Below the pieces are notes generated by a model. That model saw only the letters and a program-made list of their open reading frames with translations. It did no database searches and was not told the DNA's origin. A stretch of 9,581 bases of DNA from Flavobacteriaceae bacterium (lineage in GTDB: Bacteria; Bacteroidota; Bacteroidia; Flavobacteriales; Flavobacteriaceae). Positions 1-6,143 of this stretch are shown one piece after another; position 1 is the stretch's first letter, and each line of letters begins with the position of its first letter. The position numbers and the translations under genes are program-made. Location: positions 63,146 to 72,726 of the forward strand of contig CP070731.1 of NCBI GenBank assembly GCA_020347545.1. Reading direction: 5' to 3'.

Positions 1-162
1 ATGAATGAATCCCTTTTCTTCCATGTTTCTTACAACCGTTGAAATGGTATTGTAATGCGGTTTGGGTTCAGGTAATTCTGCTACAATTTCTTTGACAAAG
101 GCCTTCTTTAATTTCCAAAGGACCCTCATTATTTCTTCTTCCTTATTGGTGAGTTTTTCCAT
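1..162 (-). CDS. BlaI/MecI/CopY-family transcriptional repressor (N-terminal part)
   Basis: The minus strand is open from an ATG at 162 to the window edge, giving the first 54 residues; the rest lies beyond base 1. The product begins MEKLTNKEEEIMRVLW and continues with KPHYNTISTVVRNMEEKG. This is the winged-helix DNA-binding pattern of the BlaI/MecI family: an opening helix with E-x-x-I-M-x-x-L-W, then the recognition helix with the Y-N-T-I-S-T-V-V-R-x-M-E-x-K-G signature. The family consists of about 120-residue dimeric repressors that are usually cut by a membrane-bound M56 (BlaR1/MecR1) peptidase encoded next door. That partner would lie off the left edge and is not seen. The gene is divergent from the antiporter. 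Two palindromes in its upstream region suggest that it represses itself. The family call is firm; the physiological signal cannot be told from this fragment. Confidence 0.88.
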   Translation of the reverse strand, partial: MEKLTNKEEEIMRVLWKLKKAFVKEIVAELPEPKPHYNTISTVVRNMEEKGFIH

Positions 163-181
163 CTAATTTAATTTCTGGATT

Positions 182-189
182 CAAATATA
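182..189 (-). promoter_or_regulatory. Candidate -7 box of the BlaI-family gene
   Basis: Read on the minus strand this is TATATTTG, a full match to the Bacteroidota -7 consensus TAnnTTTG. It lies 19 bp before the ATG at 162. No good TTTG -33 box is seen at the usual spacing, because that space is filled by the palindrome at 190-205, which abuts the box directly. Repressor bound there would block RNA polymerase. Confidence 0.55.
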
Positions 190-205
190 AACTAAAAAAA
201 TAGTT
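190..205. promoter_or_regulatory. Operator-like palindrome 1 (BlaI/MecI type)
   Basis: AACTA-AAAAAA-TAGTT is a perfect inverted repeat with 5-bp arms and a 6-bp centre. It directly abuts the -7 box of the BlaI-family gene. It shares identical arms with the second palindrome at 210-225. Known BlaI/MecI/CopY sites carry half-sites of the TACA/TGTA-(G)T kind, so this copy matches them in the outer part of the arms only. Binding by the neighbouring repressor is an inference. Confidence 0.6.
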
Positions 206-209
206 ATAA

Positions 210-225
210 AACTAAAAATGTAGTT
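210..225. promoter_or_regulatory. Operator-like palindrome 2 (BlaI/MecI type)
   Basis: AACTA-AAAATG-TAGTT has the same arms and length as the palindrome at 190-205 and begins exactly 20 bp later, about two helical turns. Its right half, TGTAGTT, resembles the TGTAGT half-site described for BlaI/MecI repressors. The tandem, same-face spacing suggests cooperative binding of two repressor dimers. The site lies between two divergent genes and could also affect the antiporter, though its promoter is about 55 bp away. Confidence 0.6.
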
Positions 226-254
226 ATTTAACAAAAAATTAAGAGCAGTATATT

Positions 255-287
255 ATTGAAATCAATCATTTGTATCTACTATATTTG
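255..287 (+). promoter_or_regulatory. Candidate promoter of the antiporter gene
   Basis: TATATTTG at 280-287 fits the Bacteroidota -7 consensus TAnnTTTG exactly. ATTG at 255-258 is a partial -33 box with a 21-bp spacer. Transcription would start near 292, leaving a leader of only about 10 bases before the ATG at 303. This supports the ATG at 303 over the in-frame TTG at 270, which would lie upstream of the transcript. Confidence 0.45.
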
Positions 288-302
288 TCAAAATTCTCAA
301 TT

Positions 303-1247
303 ATGAATTATTTGATGATCCTGGGTGGATTTGCACTTTTGATCCTTGGAGGAAACTGGTTGCTGAAGTCAGCGGTTTCGTTATCCCTAAAATTGCAGAT
401 TCCAAAGATTGTCATCGGAATGACCGTTGTTTCCTTTGCCACTTCGGCGCCGGAATTGATTGTAAGTCTGAAGGCCGCACTTGACGGACATTCAGATATT
501 GCACTCGGAAATGTTATTGGCTCCAACATTGCCAATTTAGGTTTTGTTCTGGCCATCGTGGTTATGGTTTCCACGATCCAGGTTGAAAAGAGCTTTTATA
601 TAAACGACTGGCCGGTTATGATGTTCTCCTCTCTGGTCTTATACGGGTTTTTTGCTTTTGATGGCGTGATTCAGCGTTGGGAAGGCTTGGTATTGTTTAT
701 CATGCTTACGGTTTTCCTGATATACCTGTTAAAGTTTCAAAAAGCAGCCGTTGTTGATGAGATGCCCGATGATGATGAAGATTTTCCCATTGGGCCTACC
801 TTGATCTATCTTCTTATTGGGTCTGTTGGATTATGGGCCGGATCTGAATTGCTTATCGAAGGAGCCGTGAATCTTGCAAGTGATTACGGGGTTACCAAAC
901 GCCTGATCGGAGTTTCAATCATTTCAATAGGTACAAGTATCCCGGAACTAGCCGCCTCAATGGTTGCAGTGGTTAAAAAGGAGAAAGCAATCTCCCTTGG
1001 AAATTTATTGGGCTCAAATGTGTTTAATATACTCGCAGTCTTGGGAATTACGGCAATGGTGACACCAATTACTGCTATAGATGAAGGCCTGATAGAATTT
1101 GATATACTTTGGATGCTTTATTTTGCCCTGGTCATTTTCCCACTGGTATTCGTTCCTGCCAAAATGAAATTGTCATGGAGAGAGGGGCTCATACTTTTAG
1201 GAAGTTATATCATCTTTATCAGTTTACTGGTTAAGTCACAACAGTAA
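303..1247 (+). CDS. Calcium/sodium antiporter, CaCA family (YrbG-like)
   Basis: This 314-residue inner-membrane protein most likely exchanges Ca2+ for Na+ (possibly with K+) across the cytoplasmic membrane. The two inverted alpha repeats that define the CaCA superfamily are both complete. Alpha-1 has GMTVVSFATSAPEL at about 39-52 and GNVIGSN at 69-75; alpha-2 has GTSIPEL at 210-216 and GNLLGSN at 233-239. The key ion-binding acids (the Glu of each PEL) and the Asn of each GSN are present. About ten hydrophobic segments are seen, split by an acidic cytoplasmic loop (DEMPDDDED, about 152-160) that is often found between the two halves. Length matches the family (about 310-325). I chose ATG 303, which starts right at the first membrane segment. 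A TTG at 270 would add 11 residues but falls upstream of the predicted transcript start. The gene is convergent with the glutamine synthetase downstream. Exact ion preference cannot be read from sequence. Confidence 0.93.
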   Translation: MNYLMILGGFALLILGGNWLLKSAVSLSLKLQIPKIVIGMTVVSFATSAPELIVSLKAALDGHSDIALGNVIGSNIANLGFVLAIVVMVSTIQVEKSFYINDWPVMMFSSLVLYGFFAFDGVIQRWEGLVLFIMLTVFLIYLLKFQKAAVVDEMPDDDEDFPIGPTLIYLLIGSVGLWAGSELLIEGAVNLASDYGVTKRLIGVSIISIGTSIPELAASMVAVVKKEKAISLGNLLGSNVFNILAVLGITAMVTPITAIDEGLIEFDILWMLYFALVIFPLVFVPAKMKLSWREGLILLGSYIIFISLLVKSQQ

Positions 1248-1296
1248 GCACTTGACTCCAACAGGAAACAGGATTTATTGTACTGATTACTGAACA

Positions 1297-1332
1297 AAGA
1301 AAAAGCCTTCTCATTCGAGAAGGCTTTTTCTT
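1297..1332. terminator. Bidirectional rho-independent terminator
   Basis: A perfect 16-bp stem with arms at 1297-1312 and 1317-1332 surrounds an ATTC loop. Its GC-rich core GCCTTCTC/GAGAAGGC is flanked by A-runs on the left and T-runs on the right. Both strands therefore read as a hairpin followed by a U-tract. It lies between the stop codons of the antiporter (plus) and GSII glutamine synthetase (minus) and should end both transcripts. Confidence 0.93.
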
Positions 1333-1350
1333 AACCAAAATTAAATATTT

Positions 1351-2361
1351 TTAGATCTTGGCAGACTTAACTGTTTCGATAATTCTACCTGCAATCTTGT
1401 ATGGGTCTCCGTTAGAAGCCGGTCTACGATCTTCCAACCAACCTTTCCATCCGTTTTCAACCGTGATGATAGGGATACGAATTGAAGCACCTCTGTCCGA
1501 AACTCCATAGCTGAAGTCAGATACGTGAGCTGTTTCATGCAATCCTGTTAATCTTTCATCATTATAGGCACCGTAAACACTGATATGCTCATCGGTAACT
1601 GGTCTGAAAGCCTCACAAATTTTTTCGTAAACTTCTTGTGAACCACAAGTTCTTAGTGTCGTATTTGAGAAGTTGGCATGCATACCTGAACCGTTCCAGT
1701 CACCTTTTACAGGTTTTGGGTGCAGTTCTATATAATAACCATAGCTTTCAGTCAATCTGTTAAGTAAGTAACGCGCTACCCAGATCTCATCACCGGCTTT
1801 TTTGGCGCCTTTTGCGAACAATTGGAATTCCCACTGTCCCGGAGCAACTTCCTGGTTAATACCTTCAAAGTTTAATCCTGCCGCGATACAAAGGTCAGCA
1901 TGCTCTTCAACGAATTCTCTTCCCCATGTATATCTACCTCCAACTGAACAGTAGTACTTACCTTGCGGGCCAGGGAATCCACCACGTGGGAATCCGAGAG
2001 GAAGATCAGTTTCTGTATCCATTAAGAAATATTCCTGTTCAAAACCAAACCAGAAATCGTTGTCATCATCATCAATTCTAGCTCTTGCGTTTGACGAATG
2101 TGGTGTTCCGTCAGCGTTCAGCACCTCGGCCATTACCAACCAACCATTGTCTCTTACAGGATCAGGGTAGATAGCAACAGGCTTTAATAAACAATCTGAT
2201 GATCCTCCTTCTGCTTGCTCAGTTGAAGATCCATCAAAAGACCAAACTTTACAATCTTCTAATTTCCCGCTAAAATCATCTTCGATTTTAGTCTTACTTC
2301 TCAACTCTTGAGTAGGTTGGTGTCCGTCTAACCAAATATACTCTAACTTCGATTTGCTCAT
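1351..2361 (-). CDS. Glutamine synthetase, GSII (eukaryotic-like) type
   Basis: This 336-residue cytoplasmic enzyme makes glutamine from glutamate, ammonium and ATP. It has an N-terminal beta-grasp domain (about 1-95, with WSFDGSSTEQAEG at 40-52) followed by the catalytic domain. Visible active-site signatures are FGFEQEYFL (105-113, metal-binding Glu), GINQEVAPGQWEF (167-179), GDWNGSGMHANFS (220-232, ATP/glutamate site), RGASIRIP (290-297) and DRRPASNGDPY (311-321). The WxFDGSS and RRPASNxDPY forms and the short length mark GSII rather than GSI (about 470 aa) or GSIII. No adenylylation-site region of GSI is present, so control is probably transcriptional or by metabolites. The start follows a good -7/-33 promoter by about 30 bases and lacks a Shine-Dalgarno, as is usual here. 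It is divergent from a GSIII gene, so two synthetase types share one control region. Confidence 0.95.
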   Translation of the reverse strand: MSKSKLEYIWLDGHQPTQELRSKTKIEDDFSGKLEDCKVWSFDGSSTEQAEGGSSDCLLKPVAIYPDPVRDNGWLVMAEVLNADGTPHSSNARARIDDDDNDFWFGFEQEYFLMDTETDLPLGFPRGGFPGPQGKYYCSVGGRYTWGREFVEEHADLCIAAGLNFEGINQEVAPGQWEFQLFAKGAKKAGDEIWVARYLLNRLTESYGYYIELHPKPVKGDWNGSGMHANFSNTTLRTCGSQEVYEKICEAFRPVTDEHISVYGAYNDERLTGLHETAHVSDFSYGVSDRGASIRIPIITVENGWKGWLEDRRPASNGDPYKIAGRIIETVKSAKI

Positions 2362-2390
2362 AAATTTCTAGATTAATTAATTTTCCGTCG

Positions 2391-2420
2391 CAAATATAAT
2401 TATAATAAACACACATCAAA
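2391..2420 (-). promoter_or_regulatory. Promoter of the GSII glutamine synthetase gene
   Basis: Read on the minus strand, TTTG at 2420-2417 is followed after 18 bp by TATATTTG at 2398-2391. This matches the Bacteroidota consensus TTTG-N19-TAnnTTTG with the spacer one base short. Transcription would begin near 2386, giving a leader of roughly 24 bases to the ATG at 2361. This is the best promoter in the window. Confidence 0.65.
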
Positions 2421-2433
2421 AATATTGGGGGTA

Positions 2434-2453
2434 AATATGTATATTAACATATT
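2434..2453. promoter_or_regulatory. Dyad between the two glutamine synthetase genes
   Basis: AATATGT-ATATTA-ACATATT is a perfect inverted repeat with 7-bp arms and a 6-bp centre. It lies just upstream of the GSII promoter, with its centre about 57 bp from the predicted start point, and about 90 bp before the GSIII start codon. Its placement would suit a regulator acting on both genes. I cannot assign it to a known regulator: the spacing does not fit GlnR, CRP or NtcA sites. AT-rich DNA produces such dyads by chance fairly often. Confidence 0.35.
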
Positions 2454-2474
2454 ATTTTTATGAATACCCAATTT

Positions 2475-2508
2475 TTTGAGGGGTACATTTAAAAAATCAG
2501 TATTTTTA
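2475..2508 (+). promoter_or_regulatory. Weak candidate promoter of the GSIII gene
   Basis: TTTG at 2475-2478 and TATTTTTA at 2501-2508 (7 of 8 relative to TAnnTTTG in the fixed positions except the last base) are separated by 22 bp, slightly long. A start near 2513 would leave about 20 bases of leader. The region also holds short G/C patches in an otherwise AT-only stretch: GGGGG at 2427, CCC at 2467, GGGG at 2480 and CCC at 2511. TACCC (2465-2469) and GGGTA (2481-2485) form a small dyad over the -33 area. A weak promoter of this kind would be expected if an activator is needed. Confidence 0.28.
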
Positions 2509-2534
2509 AACCCGAATTTTTTAATTTTTAATGT

Positions 2535-4721
2535 ATGTCTACTTTCAGATCCAGAGCCTTGGAACAAACCTTTAACAGAAAACTAAGGCCCGTAACCGAA
2601 TCACAGCATCGATCAGAATATTATGGAAGCCATGTTTTTAACGAGGAAACCATGAAGCAATATCTTACTACTGAAGCTTTTCAAGGAGTTATGAATGCGG
2701 TGAGGCATGGATCCAACATAGACAGGAAGATTGCTGATCAGGTAGCCAACTCTATGAAGAACTGGGCGCTTGAAAAAGGTGCCACCCATTATACACACTG
2801 GTTTCAACCTTTGACTGGTGGTACGGCTGAAAAACATGACGCCTTTTTTGAATTGAGCAAGGACGGGAAAGCTTTGGAAAGGTTCGGTGGAAATGAATTG
2901 GTTCAGCAGGAACCGGATGCATCGAGTTTTCCAAGTGGAGGTATTCGTAATACTTTTGAGGCAAGAGGCTATACGGCATGGGATCCGACTTCTCCGGCAT
3001 TTATATATGGTACGACTCTTTGCGTGCCAACTATCTTTGTGGCTTATACGGGTGAGGCTTTGGATCATAAAACACCTTTGCTGAGAGCGCTACATGCGAT
3101 AGATAAGCAGGCAACAGGAGTAGCCAGATACTTTGATAAGAACGTTTCAAAAGTTCACGCCTCACTGGGCTGGGAGCAGGAGTATTTTCTAATTGACAAG
3201 GCGCTTGTAATGTCAAGGCCAGACATGGTTCTTACCGGTCGAACACTTTTGGGACAAACATCTGCAAAGGGCCAGCAGCTTGACGATCATTATTTCGGCA
3301 GTATTCCCCAGCGCGTGATGAACTTTATGATTGAACTTGAAACAGAATGTATAAAATTGGGGATTCCGGTTAAGACCAGACATAATGAAGTTGCTCCGAA
3401 TCAGTTTGAGCTGGCAGCCATACACGAAGAGGCGAATCTGGCGGTTGACCACAATGCGCTTTTAATGGACGTCATGGGCAAGGTTGCCTCCAAGCATGAG
3501 TTAAAGGTGTTGCTTCATGAAAAACCTTTTAAAGGGATCAATGGTTCCGGTAAGCACAACAACTGGTCTTTGAACACGGATAGTGGTGTTAACCTTCTCA
3601 GCCCGGGCAAGACCCCGATGAGGAATTTACAGTTTCTGACCTTTTTTGTCAATACCATCAAGGCGATTCATAACTATGAAGAGTTAATGCGGGCAGAAGT
3701 TGCTTCGGCCAGCAATGATCATAGACTTGGTTCAAATGAGGCTCCGCCACCAATCATTTCCGTTTTTATCGGAGAGCAATTAACCGCAGTATTGAAGGAA
3801 CTGGAAAATGTAACCGATGGAAAACTGTCACCTCAGGAAAAAACGGACCTGAAACTAAATGTAGTGGGTAAGATACCCGAAATACTTTTGGACAATACAG
3901 ATCGAAACAGGACCTCTCCATTTGCTTTTACAGGAAATAAATTTGAATTCAGGGCTGTAGGGTCGATGTCAAGCTGTGCCAATTCCATGACGGTTCTAAA
4001 CACGATCGTGGCCAAACAACTGAAGGAGTTCAGAGAAGAAGTTGACAAATTGATCGATCAGAAATCCTTTAAGAAGGATGAGGCGATTTTTAATGTTTTA
4101 AGAGAGTATATAAAGGATTCGAAAAATATTCTTTTTGAAGGTAATAGTTATGGGGAAGCATGGGAAAAGGAAGCGAAGAAAAGAGGATTGAGCCATAACA
4201 AAACCACGCCTGAGGCCATCAGGCCAAAAGTCAGTGATAAAGCCAAGAACCTGTATAAGGAAATGGGGGTAATGAACGATACCGAAATTCTTGCGCGCCA
4301 TGAAATTGAATTTGCGGCCTACTCCTTAAGAATCCAGCTTGAAGGGAGAGTACTGGGAGATATCGCCCTGAACCATGTGATACCTACTGCGGTGAATTAT
4401 CAAAACACCCTGATCCGAAATGTCAGAGGATTGAAAGAGGTTTTTGGTAAGGAATTTGAAACCGTGGCAAAAGAGCAAATGGATCTGATCAAAAAGATTT
4501 CTGAACATATTTCGGGCATTACACAAAAGACCATGGCAATGGTCGAGGAACGAAAAAAAGCAAATGTTGTAAAGGATGAAGCCAAAAAAGCAAGCATGTA
4601 TTGTGATAAAGTAAAGCCTTATTTCGAGTCGATAAGATATCATTGTGACAAACTTGAACTCATGATAGATGATGAATTATGGCCTCTGGTGAAGTATCGT
4701 GAAATGTTATTTACACGTTAA
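2535..4721 (+). CDS. glnN: Glutamine synthetase type III
   Basis: This 728-residue enzyme is close to the 729 residues of the Bacteroides GSIII. It catalyses ATP-dependent synthesis of glutamine and in this family forms a dodecamer of two hexameric rings. GSIII signatures seen in order are HWFQPLTGGTAEKHD (88-102), GWEQEYFLID (212-221, metal-binding Glu), RHNEVAPNQFELA (282-294), KGINGSGKHNNWS (333-345, ATP/glutamate site), NEAPPPIISVFIG (401-413) and FRAVGSMSSCANSM (472-485). The long helical C-terminal part (about 500-728) is specific to this type. The start is ATG 2535. An overlapping ATG at 2531 lies in another frame and stops after 14 codons. The gene is divergent from GSII and followed, 73 bases on, by a rhodanese gene; no terminator is seen between them, so some read-through is possible. 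GSIII in other bacteria is often nitrogen-regulated; no known nitrogen-regulator site is recognised here. Confidence 0.96.
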   Translation: MSTFRSRALEQTFNRKLRPVTESQHRSEYYGSHVFNEETMKQYLTTEAFQGVMNAVRHGSNIDRKIADQVANSMKNWALEKGATHYTHWFQPLTGGTAEKHDAFFELSKDGKALERFGGNELVQQEPDASSFPSGGIRNTFEARGYTAWDPTSPAFIYGTTLCVPTIFVAYTGEALDHKTPLLRALHAIDKQATGVARYFDKNVSKVHASLGWEQEYFLIDKALVMSRPDMVLTGRTLLGQTSAKGQQLDDHYFGSIPQRVMNFMIELETECIKLGIPVKTRHNEVAPNQFELAAIHEEANLAVDHNALLMDVMGKVASKHELKVLLHEKPFKGINGSGKHNNWSLNTDSGVNLLSPGKTPMRNLQFLTFFVNTIKAIHNYEELMRAEVASASNDHRLGSNEAPPPIISVFIGEQLTAVLKELENVTDGKLSPQEKTDLKLNVVGKIPEILLDNTDRNRTSPFAFTGNKFEFRAVGSMSSCANSMTVLNTIVAKQLKEFREEVDKLIDQKSFKKDEAIFNVLREYIKDSKNILFEGNSYGEAWEKEAKKRGLSHNKTTPEAIRPKVSDKAKNLYKEMGVMNDTEILARHEIEFAAYSLRIQLEGRVLGDIALNHVIPTAVNYQNTLIRNVRGLKEVFGKEFETVAKEQMDLIKKISEHISGITQKTMAMVEERKKANVVKDEAKKASMYCDKVKPYFESIRYHCDKLELMIDDELWPLVKYREMLFTR

Positions 4722-4722
4722 T

Positions 4723-4738
4723 TGTAACGACCGTTACA
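4723..4738. promoter_or_regulatory. CRP/FNR-geometry operator upstream of the rhodanese gene
   Basis: TGTAACG-AC-CGTTACA is a perfect 16-bp palindrome with 7-bp arms. Written as TGTAA-N6-TTACA it has the same geometry as CRP sites (TGTGA-N6-TCACA) with one changed base per half. It begins 2 bp after the GSIII stop codon. Its centre (4730.5) lies about 41 bp before the start point predicted from the -7-like box at 4759-4766, the position where such activators contact RNA polymerase. No T-run follows, so it is unlikely to be a terminator. Confidence 0.5.
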
Positions 4739-4758
4739 CATTATTGACAGATTTTTCA

Positions 4759-4766
4759 GACATTTG
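4759..4766 (+). promoter_or_regulatory. Candidate -7 box of the rhodanese gene
   Basis: GACATTTG differs from the Bacteroidota TAnnTTTG consensus only at the first base. At the -33 position (about 4737-4740) the sequence is ACAC rather than TTTG, so the promoter looks activator-dependent. A start near 4771 would leave a leader of about 24 bases to the ATG at 4795. Confidence 0.38.
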
Positions 4767-4794
4767 CACAGAATTTTTAATAAGTAGAAGAAAT

Positions 4795-5106
4795 ATGGGA
4801 TTATTTAATTTGTTTGGAGGAAGTACGAGTGTTGATTCAATTGAGCAGTATTTAGAGAAAGGTGCTGTGGTTATCGATGTGAGAACTATTGAAGAGTTTG
4901 AACAAGGTCATGTACAAGGTTCAAAGAACATTCCTTTAAATACGATTGGAAGCCGAGTGGATGAGATCAAGAAGCTCAACAAGCCTGTGATTACATGTTG
5001 CAGAAGTGGAGCAAGGAGCGGGTCAGCAGCAACGATCCTGAAACAACACGGTGTGGATGCTATTAATGGAGGCCCTTGGGGCAATGTTGTAAATTGCATC
5101 AAATAA
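4795..5106 (+). CDS. Single-domain rhodanese-like sulfurtransferase
   Basis: This 103-residue cytoplasmic protein has one rhodanese domain. Visible features are VVIDVRTIEEFEQGHVQGS (25-43), the usual D-V-R and E-x-x-x-G-H-x-x-G-A/S core, and the active-site loop C69-R-S-G-A-R-S75. The catalytic Cys69 would carry a persulfide. The six-residue loop CRSGAR fits sulfur-transfer rhodaneses rather than the longer Cdc25/arsenate-reductase loops. A second Cys at 68 sits right before it. The true substrate (thiosulfate, polysulfide or another protein) cannot be read from sequence. I chose ATG 4795 because the frame upstream of it (back to 4699) overlaps the end of GSIII and adds residues unlike the family. 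Length is typical of small cytosolic rhodaneses. The gene probably has its own promoter behind a CRP-like palindrome, and a strong terminator follows. Confidence 0.9.
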   Translation: MGLFNLFGGSTSVDSIEQYLEKGAVVIDVRTIEEFEQGHVQGSKNIPLNTIGSRVDEIKKLNKPVITCCRSGARSGSAATILKQHGVDAINGGPWGNVVNCIK

Positions 5107-5126
5107 AAGAGAGAAAAAAATAAACG

Positions 5127-5160
5127 AAAAGGGAAGTCAAATGACTTCCCTTTTTTCTTT
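5127..5160. terminator. Bidirectional rho-independent terminator
   Basis: The stem AAAAGGGAAGTCA (5127-5139) pairs perfectly with TGACTTCCCTTTT (5142-5154) around two A bases; in RNA the end pair would open to a four-base loop. A T-run to 5160 follows on the plus strand, and A-runs at 5113-5130 give a U-tract on the minus strand. It ends the rhodanese transcript and the alaS-GSCFA transcript, whose last stop codon is at 5160-5162. Confidence 0.92.
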
Positions 5161-6137
5161 TATGGAACCCAATGATTGCTTTGAGGAGGTGCATCAAATT
5201 CCACACCTGGCAGTCTCTTTTTAAGGTTTTGGATCTTTCCCTGAAGCTGCAGCAGGAACTTTTGATGCTCTTTCGAATCCCGGTCAAATGGTTTGTGTGC
5301 GAGGGATTTTTGAATCCCTTCAATTTCGATCATATCCTTTTTTGCGGATTCACTGATCCAGGACTTTTTAAATAATTCCCAGATATAATCTACTGCCATT
5401 TCATTGGGATGAACCAGGTCCTGTTTATAGAACCTGTAATCTCTCAGATCGTCCACCATAATTTCATAAGAAGGGAAATAATTGATTTCGGATTCTTTTT
5501 TAAGTTCGTGTACCGCCTTTTGAAGGAGCGCCTTGCTAAGCGTATTTTCAATAAATCCATCTTTCAAATGACGAACCGGACTGACCGTAAACAGAAAAGT
5601 ACAGTTTGAATTTACCTTTCTGATCAGGGAAACCATGTTTTTTAAATTAGCATGAATCTCTTCTGAACTCAAGAGCTCTTTGGTGAATTCCTTCTGTGGT
5701 ATTTTATGACAGTTTCCCACAATGTTTCCATTGCTACGGAATCTGTAAACCCAGGAAGTACCTAAAGTAATGATTACGTGAGTAGCATTTTGAAAGGCTT
5801 CCTGGCCCTTCCGTATATTCCTGTTGATCAAAGTAAGTACTTTTTCAGGATCTGAGTGGTCGAAGCTTCCGTGATGATAAAGACTCATCCATTTATTTTG
5901 GTGAAAATACAGGTCGGAAGGATCAAAGGTTCTTCCTTCAACGCAATGTTTCACCGCATTATTTATGGATACCGGGTTAAATAGAATTCCAAAGGGATTT
6001 GTAAATGCCGAGAACTTAAAATAGTCAAATTTAGCTGAGATCTCTTCTGAAAAACAAGATCCAATCAGCACGAGTTCAGACTGATGATCGATCTCAACGG
6101 CCCCCCTGGGTATGTCTATCTCAGTTCTGAATTTCAT
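5160..6137 (-). CDS. GSCFA-domain protein (SGNH-hydrolase-like)
   Basis: This 325-residue protein opens its domain with the name-giving motif: IGSCFSEEI at 25-33. Other conserved blocks are FTNPFGILFNP (45-55), LGTSWVYR (125-132), NCHK (142-145), SPVRH (186-190), FPSYEI (221-226) and DLVHPNE (240-246). The pattern suits an SGNH-type esterase/hydrolase fold, with Ser27 as nucleophile and Asp240/His243 as the D-x-x-H pair. This triad is my inference from motif positions; I know of no established substrate for GSCFA proteins. No signal peptide or membrane segment is seen, so it is probably cytoplasmic. The start codon is 6 bp after the alaS stop codon, so the two genes very probably form one transcript, and translation may be coupled. 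A bidirectional terminator follows the stop codon. Confidence 0.9.
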   Translation of the reverse strand: MKFRTEIDIPRGAVEIDHQSELVLIGSCFSEEISAKFDYFKFSAFTNPFGILFNPVSINNAVKHCVEGRTFDPSDLYFHQNKWMSLYHHGSFDHSDPEKVLTLINRNIRKGQEAFQNATHVIITLGTSWVYRFRSNGNIVGNCHKIPQKEFTKELLSSEEIHANLKNMVSLIRKVNSNCTFLFTVSPVRHLKDGFIENTLSKALLQKAVHELKKESEINYFPSYEIMVDDLRDYRFYKQDLVHPNEMAVDYIWELFKKSWISESAKKDMIEIEGIQKSLAHKPFDRDSKEHQKFLLQLQGKIQNLKKRLPGVEFDAPPQSNHWVP

Positions 6138-6143
6138 TGATTT

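Noticed and set aside
270..302. In-frame TTG start that would lengthen the antiporter by 11 residues
   Set aside because: The added residues precede the first membrane helix and look unlike the family; a perfect -7 box at 280-287 lies inside this stretch, so it would not be transcribed.
2531..2575. 14-codon frame starting at an ATG 4 bases before the GSIII start and overlapping it
   Set aside because: Too short to support as a gene, with no ribosome site of its own; probably chance from the ATGTATG sequence.
2613..3068. 151-codon open frame on the minus strand inside GSIII, plus several smaller ones
   Set aside because: The product has no recognisable domain and low-plausibility composition, and the plus strand holds a complete, well-conserved enzyme. 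It is a shadow frame.
4723..4738. Palindrome after the GSIII stop as a rho-independent terminator
   Set aside because: The stem is only 6-7 bp, with a 2-4 base loop, modest GC and no following T-run; a DNA operator fits better.
4699..4794. Upstream extension of the rhodanese frame overlapping the GSIII end
   Set aside because: The extra 32 residues do not resemble the family and would start inside GSIII and cross the predicted promoter; ATG 4795 gives a normal-length protein.
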